DNA from: Nelumbo lutea
Taxonomy: Eukaryota; Streptophyta; Magnoliopsida; Proteales; Nelumbonaceae
NCBI GenBank assembly: GCA_022828595.1
Contig: JAKGHH010000008.1
Coordinates: forward strand, 28,078,378 to 28,142,377
Direction: 5' to 3'
DNA: 64,000 nucleotides
Both the position numbers and the translations under genes were made by a program. Below the pieces are notes generated by a model. That model was not told the DNA's origin, ran no database searches, and saw only the letters and a list, made by a program, of their open reading frames with translations. Shown here piece after piece: positions 20,443 through 30,934 of the stretch (the first letter of the stretch is position 1; each line of letters opens with the position of its first letter).

Positions 20443-21078
20443 TGTTGGGCTCCCTTCTTATAAGGTGGAGCCCACTCACTTTAAGAAAACACAAGGAAAA
20501 AATGGGTTAAGTAAATACCCTCATTCTATCATCCAACATGTTCATGTTCATTTTTTGGCTGAATTTTGGGCTCTTGAGACTAGGGTTTTTTTGAAAGGTT
20601 TCAAACAAGAAAAAGTTGTTGTAAATACAATTTCCACAGCAATGATTTTGTTATCATTCATCTCCAAAAAAGTTTCTCAAGAGTGTTTGTTCTCTCTTAT
20701 ATGTGAGAAGATTATTCTTGTTTTACTGTTGTAAACCACCTTTTTCTGTGAAGATTTGAGTTGAACCAAGAGGGTTTCTCTTGATAATATCATCCTCTTA
20801 TTGTTGCTAGAGAGGAATACATTGTAATCTCATTATTGTTGTCATAGTGGAGATTTTTAAGTTAGTGCCCTTAGGTTTTTCCTCTTCACATCAGAAAGGT
20901 TTTTCCCATTAAAATTGGTGTTGTGTGTTGATCTTTTGTTGTTTAGATGTTTCCCTATTATTTTTAGCTTATTGTTGTTGATATTCTATATTCTATTGAA
21001 GGGGTAGTCGACTACTAACAAATTTATATGTGAAGTAGTTAACTACAAGCAATAAGATTGTGTTTTTGGGGCCTAACA
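20443..21078 (+). repeat. copia-2 3' LTR (636 bp)
   Basis: It starts TGTTGGGCTCCC and ends GGCCTAACA. Similarity to 16086-16786 runs end to end with many substitutions and the repeat-unit difference described for the 5' LTR. Confidence 0.88.
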
Positions 21079-22631
21079 ATTTGTGACCAATGAATTTCAT
21101 CAAAATGGGATACAAGGAAGCCACTCTTTTTGCACATATACCAAATGTTAGGAACAAAATTCATTGGCTTTAGGACATGCAAAAATCTAATTCTGATTTA
21201 CTGGCACACTATAGCTACACATTGGGAACAAAATTCATTGGTATTATTACTACTTCTATTTGTAATAGAGTTGGTGAAAATGTCATATCACATAAGATAA
21301 TCACTTCAACTAATAAAATATATACATGGTATTAATCATTGGCAATTTGTGACCAGAGACCAAATTTGGCATTGCAAGTAAAAATGGCAATTTGTATTAT
21401 AATTCAAAAAAAATATGGTAAAAAGGTATCCTCTCACAAATTTGTATTGACCCACCCTAGATGTTACTTGTAGAAATGGCAATGATACCAAACGACACCC
21501 TAATAGTTGAGATGGTCACCTAACATCCCTCTAAATATAGAGGCATGACATCAAACTTGTATAATTGTAGGTTCTTTGTGATAAGGTTAACTAGAGAACC
21601 AATAAGCCAAGGAGGTTGGTTTAACTAACCTAATAAAGCACCTACAAGAGGGGGAGAGTAGCCTCAAGGTGTATGTTCGAGGAAGAACTTTCCAATGAAC
21701 AAGGGATCATTGGACCAAGCTGAGGAAGTCGATTGATGAAAAAAGCAAATGATGAGGTGACAACACGAAGAGATGTATAACATATGTATATTTTTTATGG
21801 ATGCTTTGCCTATTTATAGCGATGCCATGCTTATTGAGCAATCTTAATTCTACTAGGGGCGTTCGTTTTTTGGATTATGAGAGGGGAAAAGTTGATCAAT
21901 GGGATTGTGAACCAAGAAGCCCATGTTCTTTTTTCAGAATTGTGTGGGGACTAAGAAGTTTATTTTCCTGAGTATCACTTGCCCGACCATTTCCCAAGTG
22001 AGTAAATAACTTTCCCATGTAGGGGAAAGTTGCCAACACTTGAATAGAATAAAAATGCCCCTTTTAATAATGGCTTTTTATGACTAAAACGGTCATTATA
22101 TTGTTTATCTAGGAAATAAAAGAACATGGGTAAATGCATTTACCTGGATAAATAATTCCAAAGCCTGACCTAAACCTTTTGGTGATTGTTTTTATCTGGA
22201 TCTAAGGGCACTGAAGATGTCCAAACGAACTAGTTGGTCGGGTTGGTTGGCTAAGCATTGGTGAATTTCTTGAGTATTTTGTTTCAAAAACATTTGGCGG
22301 GTCATGATTGAATCGCACGAATGGACCTCATAAAAAATGATCTTTATTACTTCAACGGGTGTTTTCTCATGCCTCGCTTAGTTAATTGTCAGTTTGTTAC
22401 AACTTTAATCTTTAATTTACCTTTTACGATTTGAGTGCTTGTAGGCTTTACAACTAAGCTATTTTTCAGTTGTTGGCATTACCATCACAAACTCTTTTGC
22501 TTGATTAGTCGGTAACTTCATCATTCTTTCTCTCTCTCTCTCATCGATGTCTGGTTTCAAACTTTTGAATATTGAAATGACACACTTGGCAAGTGGTAAC
22601 AACACAAATAAATAGAATCTATCAAAACAAT
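21079..22631. other. Intergenic, no gene seen
   Basis: Contains several copies of CAATTTGTGACCA and GGAACAAAATTCATTGG near 21080-21380, and a stretch 21855-22240 with GGGGCGTTCG on the left and CCAAACGAAC on the right that may be a decayed MITE. No coding frame is supported. Confidence 0.45.
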
Positions 22632-23058
22632 AATAATTAAGGGAAAATGACCTTGGTCCCCCCCCCCTCAAGAAAAGAAAACCCCCTAACAATTGTATCA
22701 AGAAAACCCAGCCACTGAAGCCTAACGAAAAAATCAAAATACCACCACAAGCCCCGTCCATTCGGCAGGCATGATATACGTTAGCCATTTCACAATTCTT
22801 CGACGAAAATACCCAAAGATAGGTGATATGAATATGGGCTATGTAAAACTAAATAATGAAACCATGGCTAAATCCTCACTGTTCTCAAGACATAATCCAC
22901 ATCCATTCCTTGAATGTTTTGATGACAGAACTAACCCCATTAATAGTTAGTGTTTTTGAATGCCACCTATATCTCTTCAGCGGTTCAACTCAGGAGAGTT
23001 AGAGGCTTAGAGCAAAATTTTGAACAGAACCTTCTAGAGAAAGAGCTTGTAAATGAGA

Positions 23059-23662
23059 GTGGAGGGAGTATCTTACCTTGAATTCGAGCTCCAAGAGACA
23101 GACACAAGCATGGCAAACGCCCTTGGCCACATCATGCTTGCAAAGGTACTGACTATTGCAATTGACCTCATCAAAATTGAGGCCAACTCCATTGTTTTCA
23201 ACGATGAGTTCATCGTTCACCACCTTGGCCTCATCCCCGATGGACAGTGCGAGTATTGCTCCGTCAAGTTCCACCTCAAAGTCCACTGTCACTCCGACCC
23301 TTTCGTCATCCCTGTCGATGTCGCCCAGTTAGTATGTAGAGCCTAGTGGTTACAACGCTTCTGAGCAGAGGGGTATACTAATCGTGAAATTGCGTCGTGA
23401 GCAAGAGCTGAGGTGAGAATGGTAGCTAGAAAGGAGATAGGAAAAGAGGTTGGGTCGAGAGCAGCCCAACAAGTGTACTGGTTGACCCTACAGAAGCATA
23501 CACTGACCATGATGAGGTGATAATGAAAGCAGAAGCAATGGGGGAAGTGAGGAATTTTAAGATATATGGTAAAGAAAATAGTTGCATTTTCACTGTTAAA
23601 TCTAATGTTTTCAAAGTGGGTCACCGGTTCTAATGGTTCAGACGTGCCACATCATCATCATC

Positions 23663-23710
<48 letters not shown>

Positions 23711-24272
23711 AAATATATATTTTATTAACAAATAATGTGTAAATATATTTTAGATATGTTATATATATTTATATTTAATTTATGTTTTTTAATTCTTTTT
23801 TATAAAAATATTAAAAATTACAATTTGAAGCTAAAAAAGTTTTTTTTAAATGGAAATAGCAGTGCTTACCCAAAATAAAAAAAAAAATCACCCCAATCGA
23901 ATATCGAAGTGCAAAGTTATGGCCTTTGAAAGTTTGCATACATTGAGTGTGCAACCCGGTGACTAGGACAAATGGGTCAACGAACAAACCGGTCAGGTTA
24001 AACAATTCTTGGCCAAGTCAACCGTTTTTGACCATCTGATGGGTCCTGACTGAACTAGACCCAGAATCTTGGCTGGGTAACGGTTCAATTGTCCAGGTCA
24101 ACTACGGGTTGAAAACATTGGTTAAATCTATTGGTGCATTAAAGCTTTATAGATGGTAATCAATGCAATCGAAGTGATTATACAGAAATCGAATGTAGTC
24201 AGGTTGTCTGAGGAAACTGAAGACGCTAATGATCAGTCCGGTAAATTGGGTGCACACATGCGTGGAGGATGA
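23059..24272 (+). pseudogene. RPB3 (RNA polymerase II subunit 3) intronless copy, left arm
   Basis: RPB3 is the alpha-like subunit that nucleates Pol II assembly. Recognisable pieces in order: LEFELQETDTSMANAL; NDEFIVHHLGLIP joined directly to DGQCEYCSV; SEQRGILIVKLRR (about 23370); WVESSPTS-like (about 23445); EAYTDHDEV and KAEAMG (about 23495-23550); KENSCIFTVKS (about 23575). After a 517-bp insertion comes IGAL and the C-terminus RLSEETEDAND...GAHMRGG with its stop at 24270. The start codon position is GTG. The DEFI...GQCEYC join lacks about 20 residues of the family (the segment containing the first cysteines). Frameshifts and stops make it a pseudogene. Confidence 0.85.
23605..24121. mobile_element. 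Mutator-type MITE inserted in the left RPB3 arm
   Basis: The ends ATGTTTTCAA and TTGAAAACATT are inverted complements, and TTAAATCTA is repeated exactly on both sides (23596-23604, 24122-24130). Without the insert, the RPB3 reading ...FTVKS|IGAL... becomes continuous, which proves insertion. An (AT)n(TG)n microsatellite lies at 23663-23703. The sub-terminal words GGTCAACCG and GGGTGATTTTTTTTT-like are shared with the copies at 52216-53060. Confidence 0.88.
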
Positions 24273-24390
24273 TTGGTTTGATCACTTAAGGCAACATTAG
24301 ATATAGAAGAAAAGTTTGTCTTTGGTGATGATTGGCACCGAAGCGTTTCACAAGTGGGCCCTAATTCACAAGTGATTTGTTTCACCTATA

Positions 24391-24775
24391 GGTAAAAGAC
24401 AATGTCCATTTGGAACCATAACACCCATAACAGTCCTTAACAGTTGAAACTTTAAAATCATAGGTTTGGCCACCTCGAGCCTATTTGGCATGATCAGGTG
24501 CTAATACATACTCCGCCCTATATGGATTTTCACATCTACACGTAAAAGATGGTGCCCATTCGACCAATAGAACCCCCACAATAGTCATTAATAGTCAAAA
24601 CTATGAAATTACATTTTTTACTAGCCTAACCTTGTCTATAGGTTTTAGGTGCCCAAACAAACACCGATATCCATTAAACACATCCATTCAAAGAAGAAGG
24701 TTCCCATCTAATTGTTGAAACCCTCATAACAGTCTTTAATGGTCAAAATTGCAAAATCACAATTTTTCCCAGCCA
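24391..24775. repeat. Three degenerate tandem units, about 150 bp each
   Basis: Three blocks beginning near 24391, 24540 and 24690 share AA(A/G)A(T/C)GGTGCCCAT-like, CCCATAACAGTC.TTAA and GTC(A)AAA.T..AAATCA words. They lie in the central region of the Mutator-like element. Confidence 0.6.
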
Positions 24776-24800
24776 AACCCTATTCATCAATAATGATAAA

Positions 24801-25079
24801 CTATTTCCAAAAGACCAATGCAAGGAGAATAATAACAAAAAGAAGAAAAATAAGTTGCCTAACTGTAGCCATCCCTTCAGTAGCTAACTCATGGACTGAT
24901 TTCATAGACTTAATCCACCTTATGCAAACATCGAATGCTCTCTCCACATTTTCAAGGCGTTCCAAAACATCACCATGACTATTTCCCAATGTAACCTCAA
25001 CCGACCAACCTTGAGGAATCGCCCACTCAAAAAATTTACAACCAATAGAATCACTTTTAGTCTTTGGGCTATTCATCAC
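24801..25079 (-). pseudogene. Possible GRF-type zinc-finger/membrane-anchor remnant
   Basis: A 92-codon frame with IGCKFFEWAIP near its start (reminiscent of the GCGFFKW core of plant GRF zinc fingers), a helical region, and a hydrophobic C-terminus LIFLLFVIILLALVFW that looks like a membrane anchor. Small plant GRF proteins have this layout. The cysteine pattern is incomplete, so this is a weak call; it lies inside the Mutator-like element. Confidence 0.35.
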
Positions 25080-25639
25080 CTGCTCCTACAAGTGCAACAC
25101 ATGTCATTAGCAATATACATGCCTTATATCAATGCTAACAAATAATATCATCCCACTAAAAATATTACATCGGATTTTAATCATTAAATATAAAACAAAT
25201 TCTACGGGCTATTCCAAGTTGTTGAAATTCGAATGATGCATTTCCGTTTGCAATAGCAATACTTAGTATCATATTGCAAACTACTCAGAGATTGATTCCC
25301 AACACTCCATTGGCTATTCATACCTACAAATGTTCAATAACCCACAATAATGGCATCCATATCTTAATCAACATTAAACACTTCATTTTCATTAGCACTA
25401 AACTAAGCAACATTCAAATATTCATTTACAAAGGTCCTTATGGTAATCAATAAAGGAAAAAATGTAACAAAATAAATTGTCTGTGGTCGAGCTATGTCAA
25501 CAAATGTATGAGTGGCCAAACCGAAATGAACCGAAAACACAGGGGTCGTGCCGAAAACACGAGGGAACCACCTCCACAGTGGTTGAATGCAAGGGCTTGA
25601 GAAACCCTCCAACGATCGCTAAAACCAGCTTTGAGCATC

Positions 25640-26170
25640 CTGTCAATGGTTAACAAAAGGTGCCATAAATGGATGGTGAACAGTAGACCGATGCTCTAGC
25701 TTCCTCTGAATGGTGAACGTTGAGCGTCGTCCATGGTCGGTGATCGGTGAACACAGGGGGATCTGAGAATGTTTCAACGTCTTAAATAAGCAAGACCGAT
25801 GATAAAACAACAAACACAAGTAGAGATGAAGCCCCATTAATGAAATGGCGAACACAAGTAGAGATGAAGCTCCGTTGATGAAACGACAAGATGAAGCTCT
25901 AGTGATGAGTAAGAGATGAAGCTCTGATGATGAGAGATGAAGATCCGATGATGAAACGGCGAACACTGATAGAGAAATGGCTCTGAGAAATTTTGAAATG
26001 GGGAACACAAGTAGAGATGAAGAGAGATAAAGCTCCGGCAATGAAACGACTCTGAAAATTTTCAAAATTGGGAAGCTTCGGTGATGAAACGACTCTTTGA
26101 AATTTTGAAATGAGGAAGCTCCGGTGATGAGAGATGAAAAACTTAGGTGATTAAAAGACTCTTAAAAATT
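25640..26170. repeat. Degenerate short tandem repeats (GATGAAGCTCCGGTGATGAAACG-like)
   Basis: Words such as GAGATGAAGCTC, GATGATGAAACG and TTTGAAATGGGGAA recur every 30-60 bp. The leucine/serine-rich frame on the other strand is only the translation of this repeat. Confidence 0.7.
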
Positions 26171-26390
26171 TCAAAATGAGGAAGACGTTGTAAATTCGAA
26201 ATGGGGAAGATGATTAATGTTTCATAGAGGGGTATAAGGGGTATAATACTTAAACTTATGCTGACATGGGGGGAGGGGAGGAGCCATAACAAATTTTGAA
26301 TTTGTTGGTTGGGGCTGGAATGAGCTTTGATTTTCGTACGTCTCCAATCGAAATTCCGATTTCTAAGGGAGAGCTGGCTGAAGAAACCCC

Positions 26391-27137
26391 TTTGTTTAAT
26401 CACTTCTACTGCATTGATCACCATCTGTAAAGCTTTAATGGCGCCAATAGATTCAACAATGAAAATGAAACTATCTTCTTTAACATATATGTCAACAAGT
26501 CCTGGCTTCCCCATTGTGCTTTACTTTCGCTATCCCCTCATTAAGTGTATGCCTCAGGATCAACCTTTACAACCTTATGAGTATTGGGATCAATGTCAAA
26601 AGTCTTGTTGGGCTACTCTCAATCCAATCTTCACTAATATGAATATTTGGTTCATACATGAAAGTCACATTGGGTGCAGGCGACCACTTTGCGTGGTCTT
26701 TTCCTATCCCCTTCCCAACTAGCGCTCTTACCTTACTCTCAGCTCTTGTCCACAACACAATTTCACCATAAGTATACCCCTCTGCTCAAAAGCGTTGTAG
26801 CCACCAGACTTTGCATACTGGGCGACATTGGGATGATGGAAGGGTTGGAGATTTTGAAGTCACAGCTGATAACGTCAAGGGTAAGGTCGGAGTGGTGGTG
26901 GATTTTGAAGTGGAACTTGATAGAGCAATACTCACACTGGCCGTCGAGGATGAGGCCAAGGTGGTGACTGATGAACTCATCATTGAGAACAAATGCAATG
27001 GTCGGGATCTCTGCAAGAATGATGTGGCAAAGGGCATTCATCATGCTTGCGTCCATCTCTCAGGGCTCGAATTTGAGGTAGTCGTCCTTCATCTCTCTAA
27101 TCTTTATTTGGAATCGCTGATAAAATACTCCCTCCAT
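26391..27137 (-). pseudogene. RPB3 intronless copy, right arm (inverted relative to the left arm)
   Basis: Reading leftward from an ATG at 27137: MEGVFYQRFQIKIREMKDDY-type N-terminus, a stop, MDASMMNALCHIILAEIPTI, then NDEFISHHLGLI joined to DGQCEYC exactly as in the left arm. Next come the KGIGKDHAKWSPAP and FMYEPNIHISED region (about 26700-26630), IESSPT, GKPGLVDIYVKEDSFIF, GAIKA and VEVIKQ (about 26391). There similarity to RPB3 and to the left arm ends; the C-terminal about 30 residues are absent. It keeps N-terminal and middle stretches that the left arm has lost. Confidence 0.85.
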
Positions 27138-27614
27138 TCCCGTTCACAAGCTCTCCTCTCAAAGGTTCTCTTCAAAATACTGCTCTAGTTCTCGCCCTCG
27201 AACGGCCTCCAGGACTGATGTTGAGGAGATGTAAGTGGTGTTGAAAAACACCAACTATTAATAGGGCGCTTTTGTCATAACATTTAATGAATGCTAACTT
27301 GAGAGTTAGCGGTATGGGTATTTTCATAAATAAATTAGGAGATGGCTGACGTATATCACGTCTAACAAATTGAGGGGGGTTGCAGTGATATTTTGATTTT
27401 TCCATTGGGCTTCCATGGCTGTATTTTCTTGATACAGGTGTGAAGGGGTTTTCTTTTCTTCAAAGGGGCTCAGAGTCATTTTCCCATTAATTAATTATAT
27501 TTAGACCTTATAATTTTGTAGCCCATTTGTTAAGTCTTAACATTTGTTGTAGTAATAATATAATTGTTGAACAACGTAATGTAGACATTAGAAATCAGAT
27601 TTCCATTAAAAAAG

Positions 27615-27683
27615 TGGTACCGCCCAGGTTCGAACTGGGGACCTGTGTAAGACTGACGTGATAACCGACTACACCACAGCACC
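27615..27683 (-). pseudogene. tRNA-Val(UAC)-like gene lacking the 3' anticodon-stem strand
   Basis: Acceptor halves GGTGCTG and CGGTACC pair (with wobbles). The D-arm GTGTAGTCGGTTATCAC and T-arm CCCAGTTCGAACCTGGG are intact, so both internal Pol III promoter boxes survive. The anticodon side reads TCAGT CTTACAC and then goes straight to AGGTC; the five bases ACTGA expected to close the stem are missing (69 nt instead of about 74). A TTTTTT terminator follows two bases after the discriminator. It might be transcribed, but it could not fold as a tRNA. Confidence 0.75.
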
Positions 27684-28181
27684 TTACAAAGTTTAAGTTT
27701 CAAAATCTTTTATCTGTTGGCATTTCCTTTGGTTCTATACCTTGGAAAGGAGCAATCCCAAGCGAAGCGAGTAAGCGAGTTGCCTTTTGTAACTGCATAC
27801 ATGGTTTTACCAACCCCACAATGAAAATTGTATTGGCAAGTAGACATGAGGATTGAGGATCAATTCATTGTTGGATATGGTGGAATAAACCCACAACAGA
27901 TTGCTCATTTAGCTTGAGGAATTAGCATCATATTTGGAAGAAGAAAAACAGAAATGTTTCACCGATGCCAGAGATTTACTACAATTTCATAGTAAATAAC
28001 CATTGAGAAAACAATATTCCAGCCCATCATCCACTGAAAACAGGGAAAAGTGAGAATAGAAAAATTCATGGTATAATTGATGTGTAAGTAAAGACCAAGG
28101 GGCATCCAGAGCTTGTGAACAACCCAAAATAATCACATAACAAACAAAATATTATTTTGAGCTGGACTGGAAGACGCTCTG
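27684..28181. other. Intergenic / 3' UTR of the minus-strand gene
   Basis: No coding region seen. The part nearest 28181 is expected to be the 3' UTR of the gene at 28182-28484. Confidence 0.5.
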
Positions 28182-28484
28182 TTAGAAGAATTTTAATTTT
28201 CCTTTGGCTACAGAAGCTTTTGCCTCCTCCAACTTGCACAGAGCCTTCTTTGTTCCAGACAAGCCTGAACATGTTTCCGGGGTGCCTAGGGTGACAGCAA
28301 AGTAGAGATACACTGTGCAGAGGAACGCAAGGAGCACAAGCATCGTGAGCAGAAAGCGGTGCCGCTGGAGAAGAGTTGAACAGTTACCCAACTCTTCACG
28401 GGCCTGGATCTGCTTTCTCAATGATGATGAGGAAAATGGGTTTTGGGACCTCCTGTGTGGAGAAGATAAGCTGTCAAGAACCAT
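28182..28484 (-). CDS. Small conserved plant single-pass membrane protein, function unknown
   Basis: A complete 100-residue frame: basic, serine-rich N-terminus (SSPHRR, RKQ; about 1-43), one hydrophobic span (about 44-66, FLLTMLVLLAFLCTVYLYF), and a short C-terminal side with two cysteines (72, 83) and the end AKGKLKFF. From memory, similar short proteins occur across land plants, but I know no assigned function. The positive N-terminus suggests it faces the cytosol. The coding part lies in one exon; a splice acceptor 39 bp upstream (TTGGTGCAG, exon from 28523) and a donor at 30455 imply a leader intron of about 1.9 kb. Confidence 0.8.
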   Translation of the reverse strand: MVLDSLSSPHRRSQNPFSSSSLRKQIQAREELGNCSTLLQRHRFLLTMLVLLAFLCTVYLYFAVTLGTPETCSGLSGTKKALCKLEEAKASVAKGKLKFF

Positions 28485-28523
28485 GGTTTATCTCGACCTC
28501 CTGTCTAGGCAATACCTGGAGTC

Positions 28524-30455
28524 CTGCACCAATTCAGTCATAAAGAAAGAAATGTAAAACCTTAATATTAATGGGTTTCAGAGGCAAAAGCAGCATTGAA
28601 TTAGAAAAACACGGGAAAAGTAAAGCCCCCCTATTACAAGGAAAAGTAGTATGTTGTCTAACATATCCCCCGAAGGTAGTTTTATTTCTCTATGTAATAC
28701 AATGGGCAAATACAGCCAACAATTAATATTATCTTAGAGTTTTGTAAGGATTTTCAATTAGTTAAGGGTTCATAAACATAAAGATAACAAGCTAGTCCAC
28801 AACTGATAATGAAATGGTCTCCACAACCATCACACAATTCTCCCATTGTATCACCTTACCAAACCCCTAGACATCAGGTATGAATAAAATGAGTTTGAAT
28901 ACCACATTTAAGAAATACAAGGATAGAGATCACAGACTCCTTTTCACAACCAAGGTTCAAAATATCGATGAGGCGTATTGGGCGAGTAAATTGTTTTGCA
29001 AGGAAAAGAGGTGGATTTGAGTAAATTGTTTTGCAAGATAAGACAAAATAATATAAAACTTCGTTTCCCTCATGAACTCCATTATCGTATCTTTTTAACC
29101 ACTCTACCTCAAAGCAAAAACAGCAAGTAAATTGTTTTGCAAGGAAAAGAGGTGGATTTGGGTTATCTAAAGAGTGACATATACAAAGCTGTACGCTCAT
29201 ACACAATAGTACTTTCAAATTTCAAAGATAACACTGCTAATGACTATAGAAAGATCTCTCCAGTGCATAGTATAAAGACTCTTGATTCACTCAATTGTCA
29301 AAATTATGCATGGAGTCTCCCAAAAAAATGTGAATGTAAAGGATCAGGGATAGAACCCTTAGAAAAAAATTATAATTTAGCACTGAGAGTCATTTAGTGA
29401 TGTTATATCACTAAATGAGCATAAATTCAGATAAGAGGAGCTCTTGATGCACTAATCCGGATTTAGAGCATCTTCTTTCACAATATCTGTGTAAAACTAA
29501 CAACTTGTAGCACATAAATGTGTAAATTTAGTTGATCAAGAATATGATAGCAACATCGCCACTTCATCGTTAGAAAAAGGGGTTGTCATCCTCTTAACAT
29601 CCATATTCTGCAGTTCTTTGGCCAGTAATTTCACTTTAGGCTAACAAACTCTTAACATTTTGTTTCTTGTAAGAATTCAATTATAATACTAAAGAAACAC
29701 AGCAAAAAAAAAAAAACATCTTTATGCTTTTTTCTGTTCACGATATCTTCTGTGGATGAAAACTTACTCATGTAGCGATGATTCAACAACCCAATTCCCT
29801 TATTTCTATTACGAATTTAATGATTAGTGATACAACATAGCTTCTTCCAAGATCGAAACGCTAGGGTTCCAATTTCATCCAAACCATTATAAAAACCCAA
29901 AAGTCAACTTTTTTCTTGATTAGTATAACCAAAAACTATCATCTGCGAGGTTCAAGTCAACAGTCCACTTGCTCCCCGCCGAATAAAGAAAAGAAGAAAA
30001 AAAAAAAAAACGAGCTTCATGTCCACCTAAGTGCAAAATTTAGAAGATCAATTAGGGACTGCAGTTGAAAACATTAAAATCAAATTATAATGAAATAACT
30101 CGTTTTTTCATGAGTAAAAGAATTAAAGAAAAAGGAAAATACTTTGCGCTTCAAACAAGATTAATGGATCTCCCACAGCTATCATAGAAACAAACGAATA
30201 TTTCCCACACAACCATCCGAAAAAAAAATCCACTGTCCATCCACAGAAGAAATTCAAGATTCCAAGCATCAAACTTCACCAAACCAATCAGCAGTTAATA
30301 AGCTAACACAATTAGATCAAAACAAAAATCAGAACAAAGGGAACAGAAATAAGGTAGACTTTACAGCTCAGATCTACTATAAAACTCCAAATAAACCCCC
30401 AAAAAAGGGGAAAAAAAGGGAAAACCCTAGATATCAGGGAAGAACGCGAACTTAC
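28524..30455 (-). other. Inferred leader intron of the small membrane protein gene
   Basis: On the minus strand it would begin GTAAGTTCGC (30455 down) and end GGTGCAG (28524). Inside, a 35-bp word starting AGTAAATTGTTTTGC occurs at 28985-29019 and again at 29126-29160, with a third partial copy at 29020. No other gene seen. Confidence 0.5.
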
Positions 30456-30710
30456 AGAGGAAGAATAGGAGAAGATGGAGGTGAGTAAACAGGTCGTCGC
30501 CCCGATCACAATAGAAGAAAGAATGAGAGACTACTTAACGTTACTGAATTTGTTCGTTTTTTTCCTGCGTCTCTCGTTCTCTCTCCTCTTCTTCCTCTCT
30601 GAACGCCTCCCGTCCCGATGTACGGAGATCCGGGCGAGGAAGACCGCTCGTCCACAAAACCGCGTATAGCGCGTGATGTGCAGAGAGAGGGGGGAGGAGA
30701 AATAGAGAGA
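30456..30710 (-). promoter_or_regulatory. Putative first (non-coding) exon and core promoter of the minus-strand gene
   Basis: The stretch is GC-richer and pyrimidine-rich on the minus strand (CTCTCTCTATTTCTCC, CCCCCCTCTCTCTG), as in plant core promoters, and ends at the donor CCTCT|GTAAGT. The transcription start is probably near 30700; no clear TATA box. Confidence 0.45.
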
Positions 30711-30934
30711 GAAGCGCCGAATGTATGTATTGATGTACGGAATCTGTGACTCTTCGTGATACCAAACTTGGGTTTGTTGGCCGTGGCCAATCGGCTCTTT
30801 TATTACTTCGCAGGGAGGGAGCCCACCACCTCAATTAGTGCGTTCCATCTCTCCTCCGGAAAGGATTATTCATTCACTCCCAATATTAATACATTCAAGA
30901 GAACTCAGCTTTTGAAAGTTACGTACACTCACAT

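Larger units (their letters stand above)
16086..21078 (+). mobile_element. Ty1/copia LTR retrotransposon, decayed (copia-2)
   Basis: A 4,993-bp element on +: 5' LTR 16086-16786, degenerate PBS 16790-16801, broken gag-pol, PPT-like AAGAGGGGAAG at 20426-20436, 3' LTR 20443-21078. The LTRs begin TGTTGGG and end CCTAACA. They are visibly more diverged than those of copia-1, and pol carries many stops and frame changes. The adjoining bases GTATG and ATTTG do not form a clean duplication. It starts only 54 bp after copia-1 ends. Confidence 0.9.
22641..27485. mobile_element. Mutator-like (Pack-MULE-type) element with long inverted arms carrying RPB3
   Basis: Both ends read GGGAAAATGAC going inward. 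They are flanked by 9-bp repeats AATAATTAA (22632-22640) and ATTAATTAA (27486-27494), one mismatch; 9-bp duplications are typical of Mutator-like elements. Inverted similarity continues inward about 1 kb per side: the AAGAAAAGAAAACCCC and TGTATCAAGAAAA blocks, then an RPB3-derived segment in each arm. The 2.2-kb middle holds tandem repeats and a possible zinc-finger/membrane remnant on -, but no transposase, so the element is non-autonomous. Later, a 517-bp MITE entered the left arm. Confidence 0.75.

Noticed and set aside
16081..21083. 5-bp target duplication for copia-2
   Set aside because: The flanks GTATG and ATTTG match at only three of five positions, so I do not claim a duplication.
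22999..23292. Open frame on - opposite the left RPB3 copy
   Set aside because: Its translation has no family pattern; the + strand encodes recognisable RPB3 pieces, so this is a shadow. The same applies to the + frame at 26811-27188 opposite the right copy.
23663..23703. (AT)n(TG)n run as a possible regulatory Z-DNA site
   Set aside because: It is a microsatellite in the core of a MITE; no evidence of function.
25643..26065. 140-codon leucine/serine-rich frame on -
   Set aside because: It is the translation of a short degenerate tandem repeat, not a receptor or signal-bearing protein.
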